From: Candidatus Geocrenenecus dongiae
GTDB taxonomy: Archaea; Thermoproteota; Nitrososphaeria_A; Caldarchaeales; Wolframiiraptoraceae
Length of the DNA: 51,629 nt
Direction of reading: 5' to 3'
Assembly (NCBI GenBank): GCA_023267855.1
Contig: JALNLN010000011.1
Coordinates: 1-51,629 of the forward strand
Position 1 is the stretch's first letter. Each line of letters begins with the position of its first letter. Both the position numbers and the translations under genes were made by a program. This document shows, in pieces, positions 44,026 to 51,629 of the stretch. The notes under the pieces were generated by a model. That model was not told where the DNA came from and ran no database searches. It saw only the letters and a list, made by a program, of their open reading frames with translations.

Positions 44026-45609
44026 TTATATCGTTTGTATTTCGTGGATTAGTATCTTGTATGTGTAGCCTTCTATAAGTGCTGTTAAGCTTGCTTCAAG
44101 TATGTTTCTAGAGTATGCTGTACATGCCCACCTACTCTTACCATCCGTAAATTCTATGAAGACTCTTACAGCTGCTCCTGTTCCTTCACCAGCATCTACC
44201 ACCGAGACCTTATAATTTATCAATCTAACACTTTCTAGATATGGTATTCTTCTTAGTACTGCATCTCTTAGAGCTAGATCAAGTGCATGTACCGGGCCAA
44301 CACCATGTCCTATACCGTGAACAATATCCCCATCAACTTGAAGCGTTATTACAGCTTCAACTCTATCTGTTGGTCCCTTCTCTACAAATGTTCTCCAAGA
44401 TATTACCTTCAACCTATCAATATTATATCCTAACGCTTTAAGTATAGTTAAACGTATACTTCCAGTGGCGTTATCAAATCGGTATCCTTTTGCTTCTCTT
44501 TCTTTTATTTCTTGTAAAGCTTTCTCTACTGCTGGGTGATCCTTAGATAATTTCAATCCTATGTAGGATGCTTCTTGTATTATGGCAGACCTACCAGCCT
44601 GATCTGACACGACGAGTCTTGTATAGTTTCCAACTAAAGCTGGATCTATATGTTCATATGCTTTCTTCTCTTTTAAAACAGCATCTATGTGAACACCACC
44701 TTTATGACTAAAAGCATATTCTCCAACGTATGGATGGTATGGAGATAAGGGTATAGAAGAAGCTTCTGAAACATATGTAGAGATTTCTCTAAGTTTCTTT
44801 AATTTCTCTTCTCTAGGTAGATTTGTTCTAAGAACATTATACCCCATCTTAAAGATTAGTGGTGGAAGTATCTGAACCAGGTCTGCGTTTCCACATCTTT
44901 CACCTAAACCATTAATAGTTCCCTGGATATGACGTACACCAGCTTCTACAGATACTAAGCTATTGGCCACTGCTAGACCAGAATCATTATGCGTATGTAT
45001 TCCAATCTTCTTTTTAATTACAGTCTTAACATTACTTACTATTCTAGCTATCGTTGAAGGTAGATTACCACCATTAGTATCTGCAAGTACGATTACTTCT
45101 GCTCCAGCCTGCTCAGCTGTTTTAAGTACCTCGATAGCATAGCTAGGATCATCTAGATATCCATCGAAAAAGTGTTCAGCATCAAAGATAACCTTCAATC
45201 CATGCTTCTTCAAATAATCTATACTATTATAAATTGTTTCTAAGTTTTCTTCTAAACTACATTTCAAAACCCTCTTAACATGTAAAGTCCAAGATTTACC
45301 GAAGAGTACAGCTACAGATACGTCTGCATCAAGTATGGAATTTAAAGAAATATCATGCTTAACGGGTGTACCTATTTTTGCAGTACTTCCAAAAGCCGCT
45401 ATCTCTGAATGGGTGAGAGCAAGATCTTTAATTTTTCTAAAGAACTCGTAGTCTTTAGGGTTTGAGGCTGGCCAACCACCCTCAATATAATCTACACCGA
45501 GTTCATCAAGTTTCTCAGCAATCTTTAACTTCTCCTCTAAGGTGAAAGATAAACCAGTAGTTTGGGCACCGTCTCTAAGAGTTGTATCAAGAATCTCAAT
45601 GTAATCGAT
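44026..45609 (-). CDS. cimA: Citramalate synthase / isopropylmalate synthase family, non-canonical start
   Basis: An ATG/GTG/TTG-started frame begins only at 45267, but the reading frame runs unbroken to an in-frame TGA at 45612-45610. It encodes the catalytic N-terminus ILDTTLRDGAQTTG, VDYIEGGWPASNP and TAKIGTPV. Full length is therefore about 527 residues, the normal size, with ATC 45609 (or ATT 45600) as start, or a one-base indel linking TTG 45613. HTHNDSGLAVANS and the C-terminal LeuA-type domain are present. It condenses acetyl-CoA with pyruvate (citramalate) or a related keto acid, in isoleucine/leucine synthesis. Confidence 0.88.
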   Translation of the reverse strand: MDYIEILDTTLRDGAQTTGLSFTLEEKLKIAEKLDELGVDYIEGGWPASNPKDYEFFRKIKDLALTHSEIAAFGSTAKIGTPVKHDISLNSILDADVSVAVLFGKSWTLHVKRVLKCSLEENLETIYNSIDYLKKHGLKVIFDAEHFFDGYLDDPSYAIEVLKTAEQAGAEVIVLADTNGGNLPSTIARIVSNVKTVIKKKIGIHTHNDSGLAVANSLVSVEAGVRHIQGTINGLGERCGNADLVQILPPLIFKMGYNVLRTNLPREEKLKKLREISTYVSEASSIPLSPYHPYVGEYAFSHKGGVHIDAVLKEKKAYEHIDPALVGNYTRLVVSDQAGRSAIIQEASYIGLKLSKDHPAVEKALQEIKEREAKGYRFDNATGSIRLTILKALGYNIDRLKVISWRTFVEKGPTDRVEAVITLQVDGDIVHGIGHGVGPVHALDLALRDAVLRRIPYLESVRLINYKVSVVDAGEGTGAAVRVFIEFTDGKSRWACTAYSRNILEASLTALIEGYTYKILIHEIQTI

Positions 45610-45925
45610 TCAACTCCCCCCGATCTATCTTACATAAGAATTCTAAAGTTGATTATAAATCTTAATCTATTCGACACTAGACACAATATATAAAACTATC
45701 ATGGAAAATGGTAGTCTTCCCACTTATATATTAAATATTAATATGTTCTCCTAGAAAATGAAGATATCATTAATCATGAAAACTATCATCTAGGCTGATG
45801 ATGGATCTGCTAATATTATTAGACTTCTTCATAAACTTCTCCTTTCTGTGAATGTTTCTACTATGGATAAACTAGTTCTCGGAAAATCCACACTATTGGA
45901 GAACTGTTTACATAAGATTAGTTAT
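45610..45925. other. 316-bp intergenic region upstream of cimA
   Basis: It holds the cimA promoter at its left end and two exact 11-bp direct repeats AAAACTATCAT (45692-45702 and 45779-45789). A short inverted repeat (ATCATC/GATGAT) lies next to the second. No gene of credible length was seen. Confidence 0.5.
45614..45661 (-). promoter_or_regulatory. cimA promoter and GGGGGGAG Shine-Dalgarno
   Basis: GATTTATAATC on the minus strand (45661-45651) is a good TATA-like box, predicting a start near 45630. GGGGGGAG (45621-45614) lies 4 nt before ATC 45609 and directly abuts TTG 45613. It supports translation beginning here rather than at the internal TTG at 45267. Confidence 0.5.
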
Positions 45926-46099
45926 TTATTTTAGTAATTTCTTTGGTTTTAGCCAATTGTATTTTCTCCATTTAGGGTCTGGGTATCCGCAGTGGCTACA
46001 TCTACGTTTTGATAAATGATATGAATGGTGACCGCATCTTCTACATCTCACGTGTACTATTTTATTTCTCTTACCGAATGAAGGTGTACCTTTAGTCAT
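45926..46099 (-). CDS. rpl37e: Ribosomal protein eL37
   Basis: A 57-residue protein on the minus strand starts [19 protein letters not shown]. It has the zinc finger CRRCG and CSHCG (C19, C22, C34, C37), followed by [16 protein letters not shown]. This is a clear eL37 of the 50S subunit. It follows the LSm gene on the same strand, the classic archaeal LSm-L37e pairing, here with a 116-bp gap. Confidence 0.97.
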   Translation of the reverse strand: MTKGTPSFGKRNKIVHVRCRRCGHHSYHLSKRRCSHCGYPDPKWRKYNWLKPKKLLK

Positions 46100-46215
46100 C
46101 TAAACACCACCACAATTATCTAAGATATTTTAAACATAATCTTCATTTAAGTTTACCTAATCCTGCCAAAGACTCTCCTACTCTTTCTTTATCTAGGTAG
46201 TTCTAAGTGATTACT

Positions 46216-46455
46216 TCACTTCTTTTCTTTAACAGTTGGTGAAACCATTATGATGTTATCGCCTCTAACCACTATTACACCTAGTTGTCTCGATGTACTA
46301 TCATCATGCATTTCTTCTGCCTGATCTAGTATAAGATTCATGTGTTGATCGTATCCTTGCAGTACACCTCTAAGCATCTTTCCATTCCTCAATTTTACAA
46401 GAACTTTTTCTCCAAGACTCTCCGAAAGTATTCTCAAGGAGATATCTGTGGACAT
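46216..46455 (-). CDS. Archaeal LSm (Sm-like) RNA-binding protein
   Basis: The 79-residue protein has Sm1 (KVLVKLRNGKMLRGVLQGYDQHMNLIL) condensed around the conserved GYDQHMNL, and Sm2 as VVRGDNIIMVSP. It forms heptameric rings binding U-rich RNA. It sits upstream of eL37 and is divergent from the SepF-like gene. Confidence 0.96.
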   Translation of the reverse strand: MSTDISLRILSESLGEKVLVKLRNGKMLRGVLQGYDQHMNLILDQAEEMHDDSTSRQLGVIVVRGDNIIMVSPTVKEKK

Positions 46456-46666
46456 ATCTTCCTCACCGTATCTCTCTTATCAACAATCCTCTACCTGATA
46501 TTAAAGCTTCTTTCTGAAGAATTTAGATTCAATATAGATTTATGTTTTCTCAATTTTACAAGTTCTATGTTCGTAGAATGGTGTTTTCTCAGATATTACA
46601 TGAGTGTTATGTGGATATTTAGTCCTGATTTTCTAATAGGTATATCTTTTTCTTGAGGGGGAACTC

Positions 46667-47023
46667 ATGGTTATCGAGATGATCGGGGAGAGAGAAAGTA
46701 GAATACTTGAAGATATTGAGGAAGAGATATCTAGGCTTGTCAGGTCTAGTGAAGAAGTAGAAGAAAAAGTTTCTAGAATGCTTACAGGAACAATTAAAGT
46801 TAGGTACTGTAGTTTAATGAGAGATTATTCCGAGATCATTGAAGCTATTAGGAAAGGTGAAGTAGTGATAACATCTCTTTCCAGTTTAGAAGATAGTATC
46901 ATTAAAGTGGCCATATCTGAAGTTAAAGAAGAAGTAGAAAAGAATCTTGGGAAAATGTACTTCATCAATAGACCCGTGCTTCTGATATTGCCTTCAAATG
47001 CAGTACTAGTTACGCAAGTCTAA
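46667..47023 (+). CDS. SepF-like (DUF552) protein
   Basis: The 118-residue protein has an N-terminal acidic helix (1-40) followed by an alpha/beta domain reading IKVRYCSLMRDYSEIIEAI, GEVVITSL and a final LLILPSNAVLV. This agrees with the SepF/DUF552 fold, which anchors FtsZ in bacteria and some archaea. No membrane-targeting helix is obvious. GAGGGGGAA is a strong Shine-Dalgarno site before ATG 46667. It converges with the aCPSF1 gene, overlapping by 4 bp. No ftsZ is in the window. Confidence 0.55.
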   Translation: MVIEMIGERESRILEDIEEEISRLVRSSEEVEEKVSRMLTGTIKVRYCSLMRDYSEIIEAIRKGEVVITSLSSLEDSIIKVAISEVKEEVEKNLGKMYFINRPVLLILPSNAVLVTQV

Positions 47024-48945
47024 GACTTAGACTCAAGAGTTATGGAATCCAGATTTCTCGGTACATATATCTTAGCTGTTGGGAGAATCTTTGAAATACT
47101 CTTCGAAAGGTTTGAGAGAGCTTCAGGTTCTCCATGAACTAACACTATATTCTTAGGCTTAGGTTTAATATTTTTAACATAGTTTAATAGTTCTTGTCTA
47201 TTTGAATGTCCTGAAAAACCATCTATCTTAGTAATCTCCATCTTCACATTTATTACTTCTGGTTTACCCTCCTCATTTATCAACTGTATATCTCTAATAT
47301 TCTTTAGTAATCTTCTTCCAAGTGTTCCCTCAACCTGGTAGCTGACAAAGATCAATATATTCTTCTCATCTCCAGCATTCTCTCTTAAGTATGTTAAGAT
47401 CGGCCCTCCTTCAAGCATACCAGATGTAGCGATTATTATCATTGGTCCAGGCATTTCTAATACTTCTTCTCTCTGTTGATGGCTTTTTACAGGTGTGAAG
47501 TACTCTGTTAAGAATACGTTTCTACCTTTTTCTAATTCTTCTGCTATTTCTTTATTCATGTATTGTGGGTAGGCGACATGTATCCCCGTAGCTTCTATTA
47601 CAAGTCCATCTAGAAATACGGGGATCTCAGGTATAAGCTTCTGCTCAAATAAGTGATTCAATACTAGCATTATTTCCTGTGCTCTCCCAACCGCTGGAAC
47701 AGGTATTAGTATCTTTCCTCCACGTTGAACGGTTTTGTTTATGTATTCTGCGAGTATTTGTTCACTCTCTTCCCGTGTGAACATTGTTTGAGTTGCACCA
47801 TAAGTTCCCTCCATTATTAATGTTTCAACCCTCGGGAATTTCGATATGCATGCTTCAAGAGTTCTACTATCCTCAAATTTAAAATCGCTTGTGTAAACGA
47901 TGTTGTGAAATCCTTCCCCAATATGTACGTGTACTACTGCCGATCCAAGTATGTGCCCAGCATTGTAAAACGTTATCCTAATGTCTGGTGTTATATTTGT
48001 TACCACACCATAATTTAAAGTAACAGTATGTTGCACGGCGAGTCTAACATCAACTTCACTGTAAGGTGGAAAAACTCCTTCTTTCTCAGCAACACTTATG
48101 AAATCCAGTTGCTGCATTAACATTAATGGTAGCGTTGGTTCAGTGCAATATACTGGCCCCCTATATCCATATTTGAATAAGTATGGTACTAGCCCCATGT
48201 GGTCTAAGTGTGCGTGAGTAACTACTACTGCATCTAACTCTTCCACCAAATTATCTACAACATCAAATCTTGGGAATATCTCTAGATTTCTTATACCGCT
48301 TGGTGAGTATCCACAATCTAACAGTATCTTACTTTCAGTTGTCTGTAGAAGTATTGCTGATCTACCGACTTGTTGACCTGATCCTAGTATGGTTACTACT
48401 ACTTCTCCTATCTCGAATATCTGATCTCTGAAAACCTTCTCTCCTATATTCCTCAGTACCTGGACTCTAGTCTGTAGATCTCCATACATTAGTTTCTTAA
48501 CTTTCTCTATGGTCTTGGTCTGCATAGCCGGTTCTCTCTCCGATCTTATAATCCACATAGTTTCCCAGCTAAGCTTCTTCAATTCTTCTTCTAACGGTAT
48601 AGGGCTACTTGCATCGACTTCTACTATAACTTCTCCGAAAAAGTCGTTGAAGATCATGTTCTTTATATTGTTTTTTATTGTTTTCTTGATCTTTTCTTCT
48701 ACTTCTTCTTTCGGCATTCTTATAGATTCATCGGATCTTATAACGACACGTTTCTTTATTAAGCTAACTAGATCTCTAGCTACTTGATCTTGGTTTACGA
48801 ATAATTCACGATTCCTTGTGTATATTGCTATTCTAGGTCCTTCAAATTCGATCTTCGTTATCCCTGACTCCATCGGGTTGACTATGGAGAAGTATCTAAC
48901 TATGTCTTGTCTAAGCTTATTTAAGGTGAAGAGTTGCTGAGCCAT
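47020..48945 (-). CDS. aCPSF1/FttA beta-CASP ribonuclease with KH domains
   Basis: The 641-residue protein has an N-terminal KH region (about 1-145), then a metallo-beta-lactamase domain (HAHLDH at 244-249, GHILGSAVVHVH, YTSDFKF) and an inserted beta-CASP domain. It ends with the C-terminal histidine motif GFSGHSNR. It terminates transcription and cleaves RNA in archaea. It lies 20 bp after psmB on the same strand, a frequent archaeal pairing. Confidence 0.96.
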   Translation of the reverse strand: MAQQLFTLNKLRQDIVRYFSIVNPMESGITKIEFEGPRIAIYTRNRELFVNQDQVARDLVSLIKKRVVIRSDESIRMPKEEVEEKIKKTIKNNIKNMIFNDFFGEVIVEVDASSPIPLEEELKKLSWETMWIIRSEREPAMQTKTIEKVKKLMYGDLQTRVQVLRNIGEKVFRDQIFEIGEVVVTILGSGQQVGRSAILLQTTESKILLDCGYSPSGIRNLEIFPRFDVVDNLVEELDAVVVTHAHLDHMGLVPYLFKYGYRGPVYCTEPTLPLMLMQQLDFISVAEKEGVFPPYSEVDVRLAVQHTVTLNYGVVTNITPDIRITFYNAGHILGSAVVHVHIGEGFHNIVYTSDFKFEDSRTLEACISKFPRVETLIMEGTYGATQTMFTREESEQILAEYINKTVQRGGKILIPVPAVGRAQEIMLVLNHLFEQKLIPEIPVFLDGLVIEATGIHVAYPQYMNKEIAEELEKGRNVFLTEYFTPVKSHQQREEVLEMPGPMIIIATSGMLEGGPILTYLRENAGDEKNILIFVSYQVEGTLGRRLLKNIRDIQLINEEGKPEVINVKMEITKIDGFSGHSNRQELLNYVKNIKPKPKNIVLVHGEPEALSNLSKSISKILPTAKIYVPRNLDSITLESKS

Positions 48946-48965
48946 AATCGTGAACTACCAGTTAC

Positions 48966-49625
48966 CTAATATGGTTGTTTAATGAATTGGGAGTATAGAG
49001 GTTTCTTTTCATCTTGAGTGAGTTCTACGTATCTTCCCCCAACTTTAATGTAGGCTACATCTATGCTATCTCCAGATCCTATGTCTCTCTGGATAGCTGC
49101 TGCAACAGCTTTGAAAGCTAGTTTAACCGCTTCTTCTACATTCATGTATTGATTATATTCACTTTCAAGTATTCCATAGGCTACTGGAGATCCAGATCCA
49201 GTCGCTATAACGAGTTCCTCGGTCATTGTTCCAGTTAAATCTACGTTGAACATGTGTGGTCCACTTTTATCTACTCCAGCTATTATTAATTGAGCTACAT
49301 ATGGGAACCATCTATAGTTGAACATGAAGTTTGATGCTAGTCTAGCTATTGAGATTATATCCATCGGCATTCCACGTGACATGTGGTAGTATCTTATGTT
49401 CGCCTTCAGTAAATCTATGATTGTTTGGGCGTCTGCAACTCTTCCAGCTATCGTTATGGCAGAGTATTCTGAGAGGGGAAAGAGCTTCTTACCTTTTCTA
49501 TGAGCTACGAAGAATCCTGAAGTTACTCTTGTATCTGTAGCCAGGACTACGCCGTCTTTAACAACTAGTCCTACTGTTGTTGTACCAGTACTCATATACC
49601 TATGGTTAAGACTTCTAGAATACAT
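48966..49625 (-). CDS. psmB: 20S proteasome subunit beta
   Basis: The protease subunit has a short propeptide ending STG before the catalytic N-terminal threonine of TTTVGLVVKDG, with TDTRV and the lysine region SGFFVAHRKGKKL. ATG 49625 is preferred to ATG 49649: the TATA-like box at 49653-49663 puts the transcript start near 49632, after the first ATG, and GGGAG precedes 49625. Mature catalytic residues Thr1, Asp and Lys are present. Only one beta gene is in the window. Confidence 0.96.
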   Translation of the reverse strand: MYSRSLNHRYMSTGTTTVGLVVKDGVVLATDTRVTSGFFVAHRKGKKLFPLSEYSAITIAGRVADAQTIIDLLKANIRYYHMSRGMPMDIISIARLASNFMFNYRWFPYVAQLIIAGVDKSGPHMFNVDLTGTMTEELVIATGSGSPVAYGILESEYNQYMNVEEAVKLAFKAVAAAIQRDIGSGDSIDVAYIKVGGRYVELTQDEKKPLYSQFIKQPY

Positions 49626-49652
49626 GTCTCCCAACAACACCTTCCACATACT

Positions 49653-49663
49653 TAATTTTAAAG
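49653..49663 (-). promoter_or_regulatory. TATA-like box of psmB
   Basis: CTTTAAAATTA on the minus strand is centred about 33 bp before ATG 49625. It fixes the probable transcript start at about 49632. Confidence 0.45.
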
Positions 49664-49834
49664 AGAGAGTCTAGGTCTCTTAAACCCCAAAAATATTATC
49701 TGATGGTATGATAAAAATCTTTAGTTTTAGAGTACTATTGAGTAAATGTTAGAGAATAATAGTATGGGTTTTTCCAAAACCTAGTTAAAAGAGGCTAGAA
49801 TTCCAGTCTCTAATCTTATCGTAGGTTCTACAAA

Positions 49835-49844
49835 ATCTTTAATA
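49835..49844 (+). promoter_or_regulatory. TATA-like box of the FKBP gene
   Basis: ATCTTTAATA lies about 26 bp before a predicted transcript start near 49865, which favours ATG 49877 over 49853. Confidence 0.4.
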
Positions 49845-49876
49845 GGGGATTTATGTATGCGTGTCTTGAAAAAGAT

Positions 49877-50725
49877 ATGTCTGCTGAAGATGTTGGTAAG
49901 AGTAGGACTACGAGAGCTAAGAGGAAGAAGGCTGAGACGGTTGAAGAGATGAAAACTACTGAAGAGAAAGTAGAGTCTAGAGAAGCTAGTGGAGAAGTTG
50001 TTAAAGAAGCAGTTTTAGAAGAAGTGAAGACTCCAGTTAAAGTAGAAGCTGGATCATTCGTTCTAGTAGATTATATTATAAAGATAAAGGAGACTGGAGA
50101 GATAGTGGATACAACGATAGAAGAAGTTGGGAAAGGAGTTTTTGAAGCTGGGAAGACGTATGAACCTAAACTTGTAATTCCAGGGAAAGGTTTTCTTCTG
50201 AAAGCTATTGAAGAAGAATTGATTGGGATGGAGACTGGTCAAGAGAAGTTATTCGAGATACCTCCTGAGAAAGCTTTTGGACAGAGAGATCCAGGTAAAG
50301 TGAAGATAATACCTCTCAGAAGACTTAAAGATGTAGAAGGACCTATAACGGTTGGTTCAAGAATAGTTGTAGATGGTAGAGAAGGTATAGTTAGAAGTAT
50401 AGAGTCTGGTAGAGTTCAGGTAGATTTTAATCCATATCTTGCTGGAAAAACTCTTGAATGTTCTGTTAAGATAGTCAAGATAATAGGAGATAAGCTTGAG
50501 AAGATAAAAGCCTTGATACATACTAGGATACCTGATGTAGATGTTGAGAAGTTTTCTCTACAGTTTGATGGAGGCGAGGTTAAGATAACGGTACCTAGAG
50601 AAGCATACCTCTTGCCGGCTATACAAGCTTCTAAGAGAGTTTTGGCCAGAGATATCATAGAGAATATTTCGGATGTGGAACGTGTAGTGTATCTAGAGAT
50701 GTATGATAGAACGATGTTCCAGTAG
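49877..50725 (+). CDS. FKBP-type peptidyl-prolyl isomerase (SlyD-like)
   Basis: The 282-residue protein has a highly charged disordered N-terminal extension (about 1-55). An FKBP domain interrupted by an IF domain follows (FVLVDYIIKIKETGEIVDTT, IPGKGFLLKAIEEELIGM, FEIPPEKAFGQRDPGKV), and then a C-terminal domain of about 75 residues. Archaeal long FKBPs combine prolyl isomerisation with chaperone activity. The N-terminal extension is unusual. Transcription is divergent from psmB. Confidence 0.92.
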   Translation: MSAEDVGKSRTTRAKRKKAETVEEMKTTEEKVESREASGEVVKEAVLEEVKTPVKVEAGSFVLVDYIIKIKETGEIVDTTIEEVGKGVFEAGKTYEPKLVIPGKGFLLKAIEEELIGMETGQEKLFEIPPEKAFGQRDPGKVKIIPLRRLKDVEGPITVGSRIVVDGREGIVRSIESGRVQVDFNPYLAGKTLECSVKIVKIIGDKLEKIKALIHTRIPDVDVEKFSLQFDGGEVKITVPREAYLLPAIQASKRVLARDIIENISDVERVVYLEMYDRTMFQ

Positions 50726-50726
50726 A

Positions 50727-51374
50727 TTAGAGGTTGGAGAGTTCTGCTCTAACTTCTTCTCCAAAATCTATTACTGCACAGTAGCCGTCTCTAGCTGGGC
50801 CAGAATTTACTATTAATGTTGTTCCGAGTTTTGTTATACCTCTACCTTCATGTGCATGTCCACACATGAGGAGTCTCGGTTTGTGGAGTTCTACGAATTC
50901 TTTGATAATCTTGCTACCGATATGTTTTACACCTGTGTAGTCTAGGTCTAATCCGTAGGGTGGTGAATGGCTAACCATTATAAAATTTTCTGGAGGCTTG
51001 ATTTTACTGAGCATTTTTCTCATTTCTTCTTCTGTAAATTCTGTAAGTGTTCCATATCTTCCTACGGCTCCTCCAACTCCCATGAATATGCTTCCACCAA
51101 ACTCTACGAGAGATAGATGTAGATTTTTTATCTTGGGGTTGCTTGGAGACCATTTCAATAATGCTCTAGGATCACAGTTTCCAGGTACGAAGAATACCTG
51201 TCTACCAGATTCTACAAGTCTATCGAGAATCATCTCAGCATCTTCTACTTCACCGAAGTGGGTTAGATCCCCAGTAACAACTATAAGATCGAAATCTTCT
51301 AAAGAAGCTTTCTCAACAATCTTCTCTACAACATCAATCCTACCGTGAATATCACTAACATGAAGAATTTTCAT
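50727..51374 (-). CDS. YfcE/MJ0936-like metallophosphoesterase
   Basis: The 215-residue protein carries the calcineurin-like set: VSDIHG (metal Asp and His, about 7-12), VTGDLTH, PGNCD, VSHSPPYG and CGHAHEGRG. It binds two metals and hydrolyses phosphodiesters or monoesters in the cytoplasm; the substrate is unknown. It converges on the FKBP gene, one base apart. The CRISPR array begins 35 bp beyond its start. Confidence 0.9.
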   Translation of the reverse strand: MKILHVSDIHGRIDVVEKIVEKASLEDFDLIVVTGDLTHFGEVEDAEMILDRLVESGRQVFFVPGNCDPRALLKWSPSNPKIKNLHLSLVEFGGSIFMGVGGAVGRYGTLTEFTEEEMRKMLSKIKPPENFIMVSHSPPYGLDLDYTGVKHIGSKIIKEFVELHKPRLLMCGHAHEGRGITKLGTTLIVNSGPARDGYCAVIDFGEEVRAELSNL

Positions 51375-51409
51375 ACAAACTCAGAAGTTAGAACAAACTA
51401 AAAAACCTA

Positions 51410-51629
51410 ACGATACATCCCTTTTTGAGATTCAATATATCCTGAAACCGAAAGCCTAGAAGTCCACGTGGACGATGACTTTCAATTCTCTTTTTGAGAT
51501 TCATTATTATGTAGAAGTGAAAGCAGAAAGGATTCAAGTGCTTTCACTTCTCTTTTTGAGATTCGAAAAAAGAGGCTGAGCTCTATACTGCTGAGGACAA
51601 TTACACTTTCAATTCTCTTTTTGAGATTC
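51410..51629 (-). CRISPR. Leader-distal end of a CRISPR array, continuing off the right edge
   Basis: Four 24-nt repeat units lie at 51410-51433 (degenerate, only its right 13 nt fully conserved), 51479-51502, 51541-51564 (one substitution) and 51606-51629 (ends with the window). Spacers are 45, 38 and 41 nt. Read on the minus strand the repeat ends AATTGAAAG, the usual archaeal 5' crRNA handle, so transcription is probably leftward and the decayed left unit is the trailer end. No cas genes are in the window. Confidence 0.95.
51513..51551. repeat. 13-bp perfect inverted repeat joining spacer 2 and repeat 3
   Basis: AGAAGTGAAAGCA (51513-51525) in spacer 2 is the exact reverse complement of TGCTTTCACTTCT (51539-51551), which spans the spacer edge and the variant third repeat, leaving a 13-nt loop. 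In the crRNA the 5' handle would pair with its own spacer. Confidence 0.9.

Overview
The window is archaeal chromosomal DNA: A-type ATP synthase subunits A, B and D, TFB, SRP19, Gar1, an LSm protein, a 20S proteasome, exosome Rrp4/Rrp41/Rrp42, Sdo1, an aCPSF1 nuclease, and ribosomal proteins eS8, eL37 and eL43. It is AT-rich by eye, with GC-rich tRNA stems, one tRNA carrying two introns, and a 24-nt CRISPR repeat ending in ATTGAAAG. Together these suggest a thermophile. A PolB1-type polymerase, a Vps4/CdvC ATPase and a TFE-beta-like factor point to the TACK/Thermoproteota side, while a complete SMC-ScpA-ScpB operon argues against Sulfolobales-like crenarchaea. I cannot name the lineage more closely.

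Layout. 1-5 kb: a two-intron tRNA-Gln, then an accessory-looking stretch (Gfo/Idh oxidoreductase, CGGC protein, aldo-keto reductase, radical SAM enzyme, cysteine-rich DUF6485-like protein) and tRNA-Pro. 5-12 kb: ATP synthase D, then B and A as an overlapping pair, interrupted by a methyltransferase and a tiny lysine-tailed ORF; then the Vps4-like ATPase and an 825-bp gap. 12-22 kb: Lrp regulator, tRNA with CAT anticodon, GGR-like flavoprotein, M20 peptidase, AbrB-PhoU regulator, MFS transporter, MBL hydrolase and DNA polymerase B. 21-26 kb: an RNA-modification run (NSUN-like, Trm1, an unknown, FtsJ), a nucleotidyltransferase and TFE-beta.

26-33 kb: eS8-SRP19-Gar1-TFB, then SMC-ScpA-ScpB, all leftward. 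33-39.5 kb: Xaa-Pro peptidase, cis-prenyltransferase, DUF373 membrane protein, coiled-coil protein, GPN GTPase, small conserved proteins and two DUF131-like membrane proteins. 39.6-44 kb: the classic archaeal proteasome-exosome superoperon (PsmA, Sdo1, Rrp4, Rrp41, Rrp42, then eL43 and Pcc1) without rpoP at its usual place. 44-51.4 kb: citramalate synthase with no canonical start codon, eL37, LSm, a SepF-like protein, aCPSF1 and PsmB, an FKBP isomerase and a metallophosphoesterase. The window ends inside a CRISPR array whose leader lies off the right edge.

The genes mostly serve information processing: transcription initiation, rRNA/tRNA modification, RNA decay linked to proteolysis, chromosome condensation and replication. 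The most unusual signals are the two-intron tRNA-Gln, the cimA start, a CRISPR spacer forming a perfect 13-bp hairpin with its own repeat variant, decamer repeats in front of the AbrB-PhoU gene, and a 29-residue lysine-tailed ORF beside the ATP synthase genes.
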